A stretch of 64,000 nucleotides of DNA from contig CBDFGE010000006.1 in the NCBI GenBank assembly GCA_965247055.1, forward strand, positions 682,001-746,000, read 5' to 3'. The position numbers and the translations under genes are program-made. Within the stretch, counting starts at the first letter, position 1. Each line of letters opens with the position of its first letter. Below are positions 34,758 through 44,571 of the stretch, piece after piece. The notes under the pieces are model-generated. The model was given only the letters and a program-made list of their open reading frames with translations, ran no database searches and was not told the DNA's origin. Source of the stretch: CBDFGE01 sp965247055. Its GTDB lineage: Bacteria > Chloroflexota > Dehalococcoidia > Lucifugimonadales > JAGWBF01.

Positions 34758-35648
34758 ATGATGGACCTGGGGCTTAGGGAACGGGTAGCGATCGTGGGAG
34801 GCTCCAGCAAGGGAATGGGCAGGGCGACGGCGCTTGCCCTGGCCCGAGGCGGTGCCAGCATTACCATCTGCGCCCGGAACGAAGCGGACCTCCGCAAGAC
34901 AGAGATAGAGATAGCGAGAGCCAGCTCCCAGCACCACGTACTTGCCATCCCTGCCGACCTCTGCGCCCGGAACGAAGCGGACCTCCGCAAGACAGAGATA
35001 GAGATAGCGAGAGCCAGCTCCCAGCACCACGTACTTGCCATCCCTGCCGACCTCTCACGCATTGAGGACGTAAAGCGGGTAGTGCGCAGCACCTTCAACC
35101 GTTTCGGCCGGATAGATATCTCCGTTAACAACGTTGGAGGCCCTCCTACCGGTGAGCCCTCGGAGCTGGGCGACGAGGAGTGGGAGCACGCCCTGGACCA
35201 GAACTTCCTGAGCGTGGTAAGAATGAGCCGGGAAGTGGTCCCCTACATGAAGCAGCAGCGTTGGGGGAGGATCATCAATCGACTCTCCATCTCCGCCAAG
35301 CAAGCGATAGATGGTCTGGTCCTCTCCACCGCTACGCGCATGGCGGCCGTTGGATACGCCAAGATGCTGGCCATGGAGCTCGCGCCCTTCAACATAACGG
35401 TCAATAACGTCCTCCCCGGCCACATAGATACGGAGCGGCTGACCGCTTTTTATGAAGCGAGTGCACAGGAGCGGGGTCGCACCGCCGAAGAGCTAATAGA
35501 GGAAGCCGCCAGGTCCATACCGATGGGCCGCATGGGCAAGCCCGAAGAGGTGGGAGACCTCATCGCGTTCCTTGCTTCGGAGCGGGCCGACTATATTACA
35601 GGGGCCAGCATCCCCGTGGACGGGGGCGCCCTGCAAGCCACGATCTAG
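34758..35648 (+). CDS. Short-chain dehydrogenase/reductase with internal 31-residue duplication
   Basis: 296 residues, 31 longer than relatives because residues about 37-67 are exactly repeated (see the repeat at 34867-35052). GGSSKGMGRA cofactor loop near 13; NNVGGPP follows the second copy. The catalytic motif is atypical: Ser in NRLSISAKQ with no Tyr-x3-Lys at the usual spacing, which suggests an altered or absent reductase activity even before the duplication. The duplication falls in the beta-2/alpha-C/beta-3 part of the nucleotide fold and may disrupt it. ATG 34758 follows GGAGGTACC. Confidence 0.82.
   Translation: MMDLGLRERVAIVGGSSKGMGRATALALARGGASITICARNEADLRKTEIEIARASSQHHVLAIPADLCARNEADLRKTEIEIARASSQHHVLAIPADLSRIEDVKRVVRSTFNRFGRIDISVNNVGGPPTGEPSELGDEEWEHALDQNFLSVVRMSREVVPYMKQQRWGRIINRLSISAKQAIDGLVLSTATRMAAVGYAKMLAMELAPFNITVNNVLPGHIDTERLTAFYEASAQERGRTAEELIEEAARSIPMGRMGKPEEVGDLIAFLASERADYITGASIPVDGGALQATI
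34867..35052. repeat. Exact tandem 93-bp duplication inside the SDR gene
   Basis: Two identical 93-bp units, 34867-34959 and 34960-35052, encoding CARNEADLRK...IPADL twice. The unit is a multiple of three, so the frame is preserved. No mismatches between the two units were seen, so the duplication is recent or an assembly artefact. Confidence 0.93.
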
Positions 35649-35665
35649 GTCCTGCCGGAAACCAG

Positions 35666-36871
35666 ATGGAAGCAACTGGAAACCTTTCGCCAGCACAAGT
35701 CATAGGGGAAGCCCAGGAGTACATGAGCCGGCACCCGGAGTCCGGTCTGGGCGGCTGGCTCCTGCACGACTATCGCCGCTCCAACCCAATCTTCTGGCAG
35801 GCTCTCGGCGGCAACATCGGTACGGTGACGCGTCCCTGCTACTTTTTCATACCGGCGACTGGAGGACCCCGGCTCCTGGTGCACCACGTGGACGCAGGCA
35901 AGTTCCAGGATTCGGGGGTCCCTCTGGCAGTGTACCGGAACCGACAGGGCATGGTGGACGGAGTGACGGAGCTTCTCGCCTCCACTGGCAGGGTAGCGAT
36001 GGAGTACTCGCCCCAGGCCGCCATCCCCAGGGCCTCGAAGGTAGACGCCGGCACCGTGGAGCTGGTGCGTGGCCTGGGGGTCGAGGTGGTGTCTTCGGCA
36101 GACCTGCTCCAGTACGCCACCCAACGCTGGAGCCAGGCCCAGCTCTCATCCCACCTGCGGGCAGCCGAGCTCCTGGGCCGCATCGTGCTGGAGGCCTTCG
36201 CCTACATCGGGCGGCACCTGTCCAGCGGGCCCACCGAGTTCCAGGTAGCCGAGTTCATTCGTGGGCGCTTCTCGGAGGAAGGCTTGCACTCCCCCGACGG
36301 TCCCATCGTGGCGGTGAACGAACACGCCAGCGACCCCCACTACGAACCGTCAGCCGAGGGCGGCCGCCCCATCGGGGAAGGCGACTGGGTGCTGATAGAC
36401 CTGTGGGCCAGAGAGCCAGCCGGGGACGGCGTCTACGCCGATATAACCTGGGTGGGCTACGTTGGGGAGCAGGTCCCCCAGGCGTACCAAGAGGTGTTCG
36501 AGGTGGTGGCCACCGCCCGGGACTCGGCCCTGAAATACCTGGAGGGCTCGGCCCGCCAGGGCATCACCCTCCAGGGATGCCAGGTGGACCGCATCGCCCG
36601 GGAGTACATCGCCCGCCGTGGCTACGGCGAACAGTTCACACACCGCCTGGGACACAGCATAGGCCGGGAGGTGCATGGGGACGCCGTCAACCTGGACGGT
36701 TTCGAGACGGAGGACACCAGGAGCATCATCCCGGGAATATGCTTCAGCATCGAGCCGGGCATCTACCTTCCAGAGTTCGGAGTGCGGTCCGAGATCGACG
36801 TGTACATGTCCGAGGAAGGTCCCTACGCCACCACGTCCGTGCAGCGGGAAGTGGTACTGATCAGGGGCTAG
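35666..36871 (+). CDS. M24 family metallopeptidase (Xaa-Pro aminopeptidase-like)
   Basis: 401 residues: a creatinase N-domain, then a pita-bread M24 domain from about residue 165. Metal ligands expected of the family are seen as Asp in LIDLWAREP and YADITWVG, His in HRLGHSIGREVHG, Glu in FSIEPGIYLP and Glu in RSEIDVYMSE. It should cleave N-terminal residues before proline or a related substrate. It starts 17 bp after the SDR stop and overlaps the end of tldE (convergent) by 4 bp. Confidence 0.88.
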   Translation: MEATGNLSPAQVIGEAQEYMSRHPESGLGGWLLHDYRRSNPIFWQALGGNIGTVTRPCYFFIPATGGPRLLVHHVDAGKFQDSGVPLAVYRNRQGMVDGVTELLASTGRVAMEYSPQAAIPRASKVDAGTVELVRGLGVEVVSSADLLQYATQRWSQAQLSSHLRAAELLGRIVLEAFAYIGRHLSSGPTEFQVAEFIRGRFSEEGLHSPDGPIVAVNEHASDPHYEPSAEGGRPIGEGDWVLIDLWAREPAGDGVYADITWVGYVGEQVPQAYQEVFEVVATARDSALKYLEGSARQGITLQGCQVDRIAREYIARRGYGEQFTHRLGHSIGREVHGDAVNLDGFETEDTRSIIPGICFSIEPGIYLPEFGVRSEIDVYMSEEGPYATTSVQREVVLIRG

Positions 36872-38433
36872 AACACCTGCTCCATGTAGTCGCCGATCTC
36901 GTTGAGGTGGAAGTCCGCCACCGCCACCTCGGGGGCCCAGGCCACCTGATCGGAGGCCCAGCGCACCGTGCCATGCCGGCGTGTCCCTATCCCAAGAATC
37001 TTGTTGAGCACGTTATGTATGTTCTCGTTCATGCGTAGTGTGTTGGGCTTGATGGGCGCCCCGATGCGCCCATCCTTTATGATATAGGAGTCTCCCACCA
37101 CCGTGCCGCTGAAGTCGCCGGCGCTGATGCCGTTGACGGGGTAGGTGTACCAGATGCGGCCTATGTAGAGGCCGTCGCCCACCAGCCGTAGCAGCTCGTC
37201 GCGGGTGTACTTCTCCCGGCCCTCCACGATAAGGTTCGTGGGTGTGGTCGACGGCGGAGCGTCGAAATTCCTGCCGCCCCCCCGGCCGGTGCGGAAGCCG
37301 TTGCGAGGCGCGATGGCCTGCGCAACGCTGTGGGGGTCCGCCCCCAGCTTCTCCCGACCTTTGGGGTCGTTGAGCATACGCTGTTGCTCGTAGTGATTGG
37401 CCAGGAGCCCTACGAGGGCTCCGTCCTTTATCAGGTCCGTCCGCCCCGTGGGCAGGCCCTCGTCGGTGATGGCCTTGCTGGCGGCCAGGCCCGGCGCGGC
37501 GCCATGGTCATAGAGGTACAGGCCGTCCGAGGCTACTTTCTGGCCCAGCTTGCCCAGGAAGGTGGACGCACCGGCGTAGAACATGTCGAGGTGGAGGCTG
37601 GGCATCAGGACCCACTCCAGCAACTCCGACAGGGTCTGGGGACCCAGGATCACCCTATAGGCGCCGTCGTGCACCCGCTGGCCATTCATGGAAGCTATCG
37701 CGTTGCGAGCCGCCTCCGCGCCGGACTCGCCGGTGAGGTCCGAGAGGCCGGTGCCAACCGACCATCCGGTGCCCTTGGCGTACTGGTCCTCCAGCATGGC
37801 GGTGGTGAAGGCCATGACCAGGGTCGACTCGTCGGTCTGCACTCTGGGCATATGGTAGGAGGCGATGGCCATGCGTTCCTGGAGCATCACCACGTCGCCT
37901 CCCAGGATCAGTCCCAGCCGACTGATGCCTTCAGGCGAGCCCGCCAGGTTGAGCAGGTCCTCGGAGGTGCTGAACACCTCCAGGGCCCTCTCCACGGTAT
38001 CCCAGCCGGCCCGGACCATCCGGTTGTTGCCGACACGCATGATGGCGGGGTCGTGGTACCGGCTGAGGGTGGGCCTCTCCCCCGTAGCCATTGGGAGTGA
38101 GACATACTCCCTGTCTAACACGGCCCCCCTGCGCGCCTTTTCCAGGGCCAGCTTCACCCCCTCGATGGAGAGGTCGGTGGGCTCGCTGCCGAAGCCCGTC
38201 TTGAGTCCTTCGGCGGTATTCAGGGCCACCCTGATCCCGAGGCCATAGGACTCCAGGGACTTGGGCTCCTCGACGCCGTTGCTGGGGATGCGGGAGGTGT
38301 AGTTGAGCCTGACGGTGAGGTTGCCGTTGGAGGAGGCGAACACCTCGGCCTCGGCGATATCCGGCTGCGTCCTGAGGTACGCGAGGCCGTCCCGCACGGC
38401 GCGCTTGAGCTGGCTCAGTGGTGTTATGGGCAT
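36868..38433 (-). CDS. TldE/PmbA family metalloprotease subunit
   Basis: 521 residues of the TldE/PmbA (U62) family, the non-catalytic partner of TldD. The C-terminal barrel shows GDGLYIGRIWYTYPVNGISAGDF-like text and ENIHNVLNKILGIG. TldD/TldE complexes cleave unfolded peptides and mature some peptide products such as microcins and PQQ precursors. It is separated from tldD by a hydrolase remnant and a low-GC rmuC, which look inserted in a former tldD-tldE pair. Confidence 0.85.
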   Translation of the reverse strand: MPITPLSQLKRAVRDGLAYLRTQPDIAEAEVFASSNGNLTVRLNYTSRIPSNGVEEPKSLESYGLGIRVALNTAEGLKTGFGSEPTDLSIEGVKLALEKARRGAVLDREYVSLPMATGERPTLSRYHDPAIMRVGNNRMVRAGWDTVERALEVFSTSEDLLNLAGSPEGISRLGLILGGDVVMLQERMAIASYHMPRVQTDESTLVMAFTTAMLEDQYAKGTGWSVGTGLSDLTGESGAEAARNAIASMNGQRVHDGAYRVILGPQTLSELLEWVLMPSLHLDMFYAGASTFLGKLGQKVASDGLYLYDHGAAPGLAASKAITDEGLPTGRTDLIKDGALVGLLANHYEQQRMLNDPKGREKLGADPHSVAQAIAPRNGFRTGRGGGRNFDAPPSTTPTNLIVEGREKYTRDELLRLVGDGLYIGRIWYTYPVNGISAGDFSGTVVGDSYIIKDGRIGAPIKPNTLRMNENIHNVLNKILGIGTRRHGTVRWASDQVAWAPEVAVADFHLNEIGDYMEQVF

Positions 38434-38532
38434 GTCATTCTCTCCCCGGTGAAGTCTTACCTGATGGGACGGTGGCCCCAGTGTGTGTGTTTCTGGGACG
38501 CAGTTTACATCCGTCCCACTATCCTTGTCTCG

Positions 38533-38826
38533 TTATGTCCTCGCGAGGAACGCCAGCGCCCTGCGAGCGTACTCTTCAGGCCTCTCCAGGGGGAAGAAGG
38601 CCCCGGCTCCTTCCACGATGGCCGTCTCAACCAGCGTACCCTCGGGCAGCAGGGCCGCCTGCTCGCTAGTGAACTTGCCCGCGGGGTCGTGCTCCCCGGC
38701 CATGATCAGTGTGGGCACTCTCACCAGGGGCAGCCGCTCCCTCGAATGGTAGCCACGTATGACCCCGGGGGATATCCGGGGCCACGCATTCAGCGACTGG
38801 AGGGTGAACATCGCAATTGCCGTCAT
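38533..38826 (-). pseudogene. Alpha/beta hydrolase remnant (C-terminal part)
   Basis: 97 residues matching only the last third of an alpha/beta hydrolase: RVPTLIMAGEHDPAG holds the acid residue and VEGAGAFFPLERPEEYARRALAFL the end of the domain, with Ala-Gly-Ala at the place of the usual catalytic His. The nucleophile region is missing. The ATG overlaps the rmuC stop (ATGA). Insertion of rmuC probably removed the 5' part. Confidence 0.6.
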
Positions 38827-40049
38827 AGACCGTCATCCTGTCTCTCTACCGAGTCCGAGTCAGTAACATCCGTACCTTCCCACAGGGAGCCCTGCCCGGC
38901 TTCCTCGAGATCGACAGTCCCGTCATCGCTCTCTACTTGAGCGATGGGGACACCTCGCTCCTGTCTTACCGCAGCAATCCTAGTCAGCGGCCGTTCCAAG
39001 GCACGGCGCCGTGGGCCTGTCAATTCGTCGAAAGCCTTTTGAGTGGAATCTATGCGGTTTCCGAGAATCGTCATACTTTTTTCAAATTTCACCCACTGCC
39101 CACTGAATTGGCCGAAGAGAGAGAGGACCTCGTTTGAAGCTTGTTTAAGAGCAAAGTTATCCACGGCCTGCCGCACGACAGCAAGCACAGCATAAAGCGT
39201 GAGCGGCGAGCACCATATAACCTTCTTCTGAAGTGCTACCTCGAGGATTTTTGAATCTGCCTCGTGAATGAACGCGTATACACTCTCGTTAGGAATAAAC
39301 AGCAACACATAGTCAACAGTACCCTGCTCGGGGTCGATGTACTGCCGGTCGCTAACCTCATTGATCCTCGCCCTCACATCCCGGAGGAAATTGCTCTGGT
39401 AGGTGGCCTTATCGGCTTCTGACTCTGCGTCTATATACTTGAGGTAGTTATCCAATGGAAATTTGACATCCATGTTCAGCTTCAGGTCCTGCGGTAACAA
39501 GAAAACAAAGTCAGGCCGCGAGCCTCCACCGTGAACAGTTGCCTGCTTTCGGTAGTTGACACCTTCCACGAACCCAATTAGCCTCAGAATGTCCTCTGCC
39601 ATCCGCTCTCCCCATTGACCCCTAGCCCTGGAACTGGCCAATGCTTCCCGCAGGGTGCTCGTAGAGGAGGTCAAGGCAACCGTCTGCTCACCGAAGGTTT
39701 TGAGCTGGCTATTCAGCTCTGCGAATTTGGCCTCCCTGTCTTTTTCCAGCGTTTGAACTAAATTGGCGACTTTCTCGAGCTCTCCTTTCATGTTCTGAAG
39801 CTGCTGATCGATCAGCAGCTTCTTTCCCTGTAGATCACTCGAACCCGCATCTCTCAGCCTATTGAACCGCTCTTCCGCCAGTGTGAGGAATTGCTCCGAC
39901 GCCCGCTTCAACGCCTCCTGCGATAGAGTTTGAAACTTCGACTTCAAGCCTTGGACCGACTCTCTTGATCTCGACCCCAGACGCGTAAAGGCAACATACG
40001 CGACTAAAATCAGAATCGCGGCAACCAACACCCCAACCAACGCTTCCAT
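38823..40049 (-). CDS. rmuC: DNA recombination protein RmuC family
   Basis: 408 residues. N-terminal membrane helix (residues 4-24), a long coiled coil to about residue 130, then the RmuC nuclease-like core (RGQWGERMAEDILRLIGFVEG near 143; RPDFVFLLP; NMDVKFPLDNYLKY; DYVLLFIPNE near 250). RmuC limits inversions and other rearrangements at short inverted repeats. Base composition is clearly lower in GC than the tldD and tldE genes on either side, indicating transfer into this place. Confidence 0.9.
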   Translation of the reverse strand: MEALVGVLVAAILILVAYVAFTRLGSRSRESVQGLKSKFQTLSQEALKRASEQFLTLAEERFNRLRDAGSSDLQGKKLLIDQQLQNMKGELEKVANLVQTLEKDREAKFAELNSQLKTFGEQTVALTSSTSTLREALASSRARGQWGERMAEDILRLIGFVEGVNYRKQATVHGGGSRPDFVFLLPQDLKLNMDVKFPLDNYLKYIDAESEADKATYQSNFLRDVRARINEVSDRQYIDPEQGTVDYVLLFIPNESVYAFIHEADSKILEVALQKKVIWCSPLTLYAVLAVVRQAVDNFALKQASNEVLSLFGQFSGQWVKFEKSMTILGNRIDSTQKAFDELTGPRRRALERPLTRIAAVRQERGVPIAQVESDDGTVDLEEAGQGSLWEGTDVTDSDSVERQDDGL

Positions 40050-40070
40050 GACGGCCTCCTGATTCGCGCG

Positions 40071-41645
40071 CTACCCCTTTCCCGTGAGGCGGGCGACGCC
40101 CCGCATGGTGGGGCCGCCGTTGCTCATGCGCTTGGCCTGCATCGGCTGACCCTTGCCGCAGTTGGGTATGGGGTACATGCGGAAGTCGCTGCCCACCGCG
40201 TCTATGCTCATGAAGTAGTCCCGGGAGTCGGAGGTTATGCCCCCGTCCCGGTAGAGCTGCCCAAGCTGGCCGTTCTTGATCTCGTACACCTTCACCGCGG
40301 TGATGCGGAAGTTCTCCCTGGCCTCGGAGACCGAGGGGACGCGGTGCCCCGAGACGTAGTAGCCATCCTCCACCTCACCGATGATCTGCTGGGGGTCCCG
40401 GTCCCCTGGGGCGAACACGGTGTTAGTCATGCGGATGAGGGGGATGAGGCTGGCCTCGGTGGCCCTGGAGGAGCCGTTGGGCCGGACTCCCAGGATGGCC
40501 GCCGTCTGCCGGTTGTTCAGGAACTCCTCCAAGTTGCCGCCGCGTATATGGTACGCCCGGGTGGCCGGGGTGCCGTCGTGGTCGTACCTGAAGGAGCCGA
40601 ACCCCTCCATGGTGGGGTCGGAGAAGGCGTTTACCAGGGGCGACGCGATCTGGCGGCCCAGCTGGTTCTCGCCCATGTCCCTGAAGAACCAGCTCCTGCC
40701 CGCGTAGGAGGTTTCGTACTTGAGCGCCCGGTCCAGCTCCGAGGGATGGCCCACCACCTCGTGGACCAGCAACGTATTGAAGTGGGGGTCGGTCACCACC
40801 ACCACCGGCTTGTCCGGGGGACGCAGGGGTGGGGAGTTGGCCACCTCCACACCATCGGCGCCCAGCTTCTTGCAGAAGCTGACGAAGTCGGGCAGGACGA
40901 TGGCGCCGTTGTCGTAGCCCTCGGTCAAGACCTCCCAGCCCCGCTGGTGGCCGGTGAAGTCGTAGATCTCCATGTTCCCGTGCTCGCTGGAGCAGATGAC
41001 GATGACGAACCCCTCCGTCTGGGCAAAGCTCTGGTCTATGTCGGCCCCCTCGGTGCTACAGAAGACCTCCCGCATGAGAAAAGTGCTGGCCGAGGCGGCG
41101 GCATACCCGATCTGGCCGCTTGCCCCCTGGGCCGCCTTGCACCCGTCCACCGCCATACGTACGGCGTCAGCCAGCGAGACGGTCCGGGGGTCGGTGCGGT
41201 ACACCGCCGGGACCGTATCCCGGGCGACGGGCACGGGCGCTAGTCCGCAGTCGTACAGGCTTTCCCCCAACGCCCCGAAGCGGCGCCGGGTGCCGGCTTT
41301 CATTCGGGCGTTGGCCCTGGCCCGCTGGTGGGCCTGCCGGATGCCGTCCCTGACCACCTCGGCAACGCGGTCCACGTCCGCCGAGCCCAGGACCCTCCCG
41401 TAGTAGCCCGGGGCCGCCACCCTTCCGCCGGAGATGGCCCGCACCCCGAAGTCGAAGGCGTAGTCCTCGGCACTCATCTTCTCGTTGCCGTTCTCGGCCA
41501 CGGCCCCCTTCTCCTCCCTCACCTGTATGCGCACGTCGCAGTACCGCAGGCCCGGCAGTCGCTTCGCGTCCTCGGTGACCAGGGCATTTATCTGGGGGCG
41601 AATCCGGTCCAGCAGCTCTACATCTACTCGTTGGGGCATCAGCAT
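40071..41645 (-). CDS. tldD: TldD family metalloprotease, catalytic subunit
   Basis: 524 residues. The zinc-binding HExxxH is present as LLVHEVVGHPSELD near residue 290, followed by downstream GTPATRAYHIRGG and RATEASLIPLIRMTNT segments of the family. It forms a heteromer with TldE; the binding partner is most likely the gene at 36868-38433. ATG 41645 is preceded by AAGGAGGACC. 39 bp downstream of ilvD on the same strand. Confidence 0.9.
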   Translation of the reverse strand: MLMPQRVDVELLDRIRPQINALVTEDAKRLPGLRYCDVRIQVREEKGAVAENGNEKMSAEDYAFDFGVRAISGGRVAAPGYYGRVLGSADVDRVAEVVRDGIRQAHQRARANARMKAGTRRRFGALGESLYDCGLAPVPVARDTVPAVYRTDPRTVSLADAVRMAVDGCKAAQGASGQIGYAAASASTFLMREVFCSTEGADIDQSFAQTEGFVIVICSSEHGNMEIYDFTGHQRGWEVLTEGYDNGAIVLPDFVSFCKKLGADGVEVANSPPLRPPDKPVVVVTDPHFNTLLVHEVVGHPSELDRALKYETSYAGRSWFFRDMGENQLGRQIASPLVNAFSDPTMEGFGSFRYDHDGTPATRAYHIRGGNLEEFLNNRQTAAILGVRPNGSSRATEASLIPLIRMTNTVFAPGDRDPQQIIGEVEDGYYVSGHRVPSVSEARENFRITAVKVYEIKNGQLGQLYRDGGITSDSRDYFMSIDAVGSDFRMYPIPNCGKGQPMQAKRMSNGGPTMRGVARLTGKG

Positions 41646-41684
41646 GGTCCTCCTTATCTAATGGCGTGGCACGCGAGAGAGCCG

Positions 41685-43370
41685 TCAGCTCGTCACGGCG
41701 CCCTGCGCCGCCGAAGACACCAGCTTGGCGTACTTGGCCAGCGCCCCCGTGGAGTACGCAGGGGGCCGGGGCTGCCAGCCGCGGCGGCGCTCCTCCATCT
41801 CCTCCGGAGACACGTCAACCTCCAGCTTGCGTCCGGGGATGTCCAACGTGACGACATCGCCCTCCCTGACGAGGGCGATGGGCCCTCCCACCGCCGCCTC
41901 GGGAGCGACATGGCCGACCATGAGGCCCCGGGTGGCGCCGGAGAACCTGCCGTCGGTGACAAGTGCAACCTCCTGCCCCAACCCCTGGCCCACGATGGCG
42001 GCGGTCACCGCCAGCATCTCCCGCATCCCCGGGCCGCCCTTGGGCCCCTCGTACCTGATGACCACCACGTCGCCGGGCACTATCCTCTGACCCTGTATGG
42101 CCTGGAACACATCCTCCTCCCGGTCGAAGACCCGGGCCGGGCCCTGGTGCCGGATGTGCTGGCTGGCGGAGACCTTGACCACTCCTCCCTCGGGGGCCAG
42201 GTTGCCCCTGAGGATGACCAGCCCGCCCGTGGGGGACAGGGGAGAGTCCACGGGGTACACCACCCTCTGACCGTCCTGGGTGGGTATGGCGTCCAGGTTC
42301 TCCTTCAAGGTCTTACCGGTGACGGTCATCGTTTCCCCATGGAGCAGGCCGGCCTCCAGCAGGCGCTTCATCACCAGGGGCACCCCTCCCACCCGGTCCA
42401 GGTCGGCCATGACGTACCGCCCGCCGGGGCGCATGTCAGCTATGAAGGGGGTGCGGCTGCTGATCCTGTCGAAGTCCTCCAGCGTGAGGGCGACGTTGGC
42501 CTCGTGGGCGATGGCCAGCAGGTGGAGGACGGCGTTGGTGGAGCCCCCCATCGCCGCCACCACGGCAATGGCGTTCTCGAAGGCCTCGCGGGTCAGGATG
42601 TCCCTGGGGCGGATATCTCGCTCCAAGAGCTGCATCACCACCTCGCCCGCAACCCGGGACGTCGTGAGCCTCCGCTCGTCCACCGCCGGGATGGAGGCGG
42701 CGCCGGGGAGAGACATCCCCAGGGCCTCGATCGCCGCTGCCATGGTGTTGGCGGTGAACATACCCGCGCAGGAGCCCTCACCGGGGCAGGCACATCCCTC
42801 CAGCTCCGTCAGCTCCTCCCCGGGCATAAGCCCCTTGGAGTGGGCTCCGACGGCCTCGAAGACGTCCTGGATGTTCACGTCCCCGTTATGGAAACTGCCG
42901 GGCAAGATCGTACCACCGTAAATGAAGACGGAAGGGATGTTGAGCCTTGTGGCGGCCATCAGCGTCCCGGGAAGGTTCTTGTCGCAGCCCGCCAGGGTGA
43001 CGAGGCCATCGAACCTCTGCCCGAAGGCGACCAGCTCGATGGAATCGGCTATGACCTCCCGGCTGACCAGGGACGCCTTCATCCCCTCGGTGCCCATGGA
43101 GATGCCGTCGCTGACGGTGATGGTCCCGAACTCAAAGGGGGTACCCCCCGCCGACCTCACCCCTTCCCTGACCTTCGGGAGCAGCCTGCCCAGATGGACG
43201 TTGCAGGGCGTGACGTCGCTGGCCAGGTTGGCGATCCCGACGAATGGCTTCTTCAGGTCATCTCGCGTAAGCCCCATGGCTAGCAGCATGGCCCTGGCCG
43301 GAGCCCGCTCCGGTCCCTCGGTGATCTCCCAGCTCCTGTGCTTGAGCCTGGAACGTCCTGCGGTCACCAT
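41685..43370 (-). CDS. ilvD: Dihydroxy-acid dehydratase
   Basis: 561 residues, standard length. Fe-S cluster cysteines are seen in [14 protein letters not shown] near 56, [14 protein letters not shown] near 127 and [18 protein letters not shown] near 198. It dehydrates 2,3-dihydroxy-3-methylbutanoate and -pentanoate in valine, leucine and isoleucine synthesis. It stands alone here without other ilv genes. ATG 43370 is preceded by an AGGAGGTGACC site. Confidence 0.95.
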   Translation of the reverse strand: MVTAGRSRLKHRSWEITEGPERAPARAMLLAMGLTRDDLKKPFVGIANLASDVTPCNVHLGRLLPKVREGVRSAGGTPFEFGTITVSDGISMGTEGMKASLVSREVIADSIELVAFGQRFDGLVTLAGCDKNLPGTLMAATRLNIPSVFIYGGTILPGSFHNGDVNIQDVFEAVGAHSKGLMPGEELTELEGCACPGEGSCAGMFTANTMAAAIEALGMSLPGAASIPAVDERRLTTSRVAGEVVMQLLERDIRPRDILTREAFENAIAVVAAMGGSTNAVLHLLAIAHEANVALTLEDFDRISSRTPFIADMRPGGRYVMADLDRVGGVPLVMKRLLEAGLLHGETMTVTGKTLKENLDAIPTQDGQRVVYPVDSPLSPTGGLVILRGNLAPEGGVVKVSASQHIRHQGPARVFDREEDVFQAIQGQRIVPGDVVVIRYEGPKGGPGMREMLAVTAAIVGQGLGQEVALVTDGRFSGATRGLMVGHVAPEAAVGGPIALVREGDVVTLDIPGRKLEVDVSPEEMEERRRGWQPRPPAYSTGALAKYAKLVSSAAQGAVTS

Positions 43371-43499
43371 CCGGTCACCTCCTGTAGCTGCGGAAGAGTC
43401 ACCGTGTGCTGTCCCGCCGGCACGGTAGACCCATTATAGTTTCCGATACCCTCACGCACAACCGCTCCTCGCTCTCGGGAGACCGGACTGTAGTCGGCC

Positions 43500-44462
43500 T
43501 CAGAAAGGCAGCTCCTGTCCCATGCCCCGCTGCCTGGCCTTGTGATAGACGTGCAGGGCCGCCGCCACGTCCTCGATGGCTACCCCCTGGGACTCGAACA
43601 GGGTTATTGAGGCATCGTCCTCCCTGCCGGCCGTCCTGCCGGAGACCACGTCCCCGAGCTCGCGGGCCATGCTCCAGCGGAAGCCGCCCCGCTCGGCGGG
43701 CCAGATGAGGTCGCCGCACTCCAGCTTGGCCTGCTCCAGGTCGTCGACCACAATGAGCTCGGCCCGCTCCACCGCCCTGTCATCTATCTCCCGGCGCATC
43801 CAGTGGTTGCCGCCGGCGGCGTTCACGTGGGTCCCGGCATTGAGCCACTCGCCCTCTAGCACGGGCTGCCGAGAGGCGGTTATGGTGATGGCTATGTCGG
43901 CGCCCCGGATACACTCCTCGGCACTGTCCACCGGCACCACCTCCAGGCTCAGGCGCTGTTGCATGCTGCTGGCAAAGGCCTCGCGTCTATCTGGCGTGCG
44001 GCTGTAGACACTCACACGTCTAACCTTGCGCACCGCACAGACCGCCTGAAGCTGGGTTATCGCCTGATATCCGGTGCCTATTATGCCCACGGTGGAGGCG
44101 TCGGCCCGGGCCATGTACCTGGTGGCCAGTCCAGAGGCAGCCCCGGTGCGGATCTGCCCTAAAGCACCGGCCTGCATGACGGAGAGCAGCTCCCCCGTCT
44201 CGGCATGGTACAGCATGACCAGGAATCCGCCACCTCCCTTGGGGAAGGTGGTATAGGCCTTATAGCCGAACCCCGACAGCCCGGGCCCAATGGAGGCGGC
44301 GGCCATAAAGTGCAGTATCCCCCCGGGCAGCCTGATGCGGGTCCGGGGCTTGTTCTCGCCCAACCCCTGGCCCACGTAAGAGAACACCTCCTCCAGCACC
44401 TCGATGCACTCCTCCATGGGTAGAAGCTCCTCCACCTCCCTTTCGTTCAAGAACAGGGCCAT
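43500..44462 (-). CDS. Ornithine cyclodeaminase/mu-crystallin family protein
   Basis: 320 residues. NAD-binding fold with VGIIGTGYQAITQLQAV near 125, preceded by the substrate part GALGQIRTGAASGLATRYMA. Members include ornithine cyclodeaminase, alanine dehydrogenase (archaeal) and ketimine reductase; substrate not decidable. ATG 44462 lies in a Glu-rich purine run (GAGGAGGAGGAAGAG), which acts as the ribosome site. Confidence 0.85.
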   Translation of the reverse strand: MALFLNEREVEELLPMEECIEVLEEVFSYVGQGLGENKPRTRIRLPGGILHFMAAASIGPGLSGFGYKAYTTFPKGGGGFLVMLYHAETGELLSVMQAGALGQIRTGAASGLATRYMARADASTVGIIGTGYQAITQLQAVCAVRKVRRVSVYSRTPDRREAFASSMQQRLSLEVVPVDSAEECIRGADIAITITASRQPVLEGEWLNAGTHVNAAGGNHWMRREIDDRAVERAELIVVDDLEQAKLECGDLIWPAERGGFRWSMARELGDVVSGRTAGREDDASITLFESQGVAIEDVAAALHVYHKARQRGMGQELPF

Positions 44463-44571
44463 CTCCTCTTCCTCCTCCTCGTTCAGGATGACGGGGCGCG
44501 TATCGTGCCGGCCATCGAAAGCCTACGCCGCCGTGCAGCCCAGGGAGCCGTAAAACACCTCGAAGAACCTC

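Noticed and set aside
41328..43283. A 651-codon plus-strand open frame
   Set aside because: It lies wholly antisense to ilvD and the start of tldD; its composition (His/Gly/Val/Gln-rich) is that of a mirror frame in high-GC DNA.
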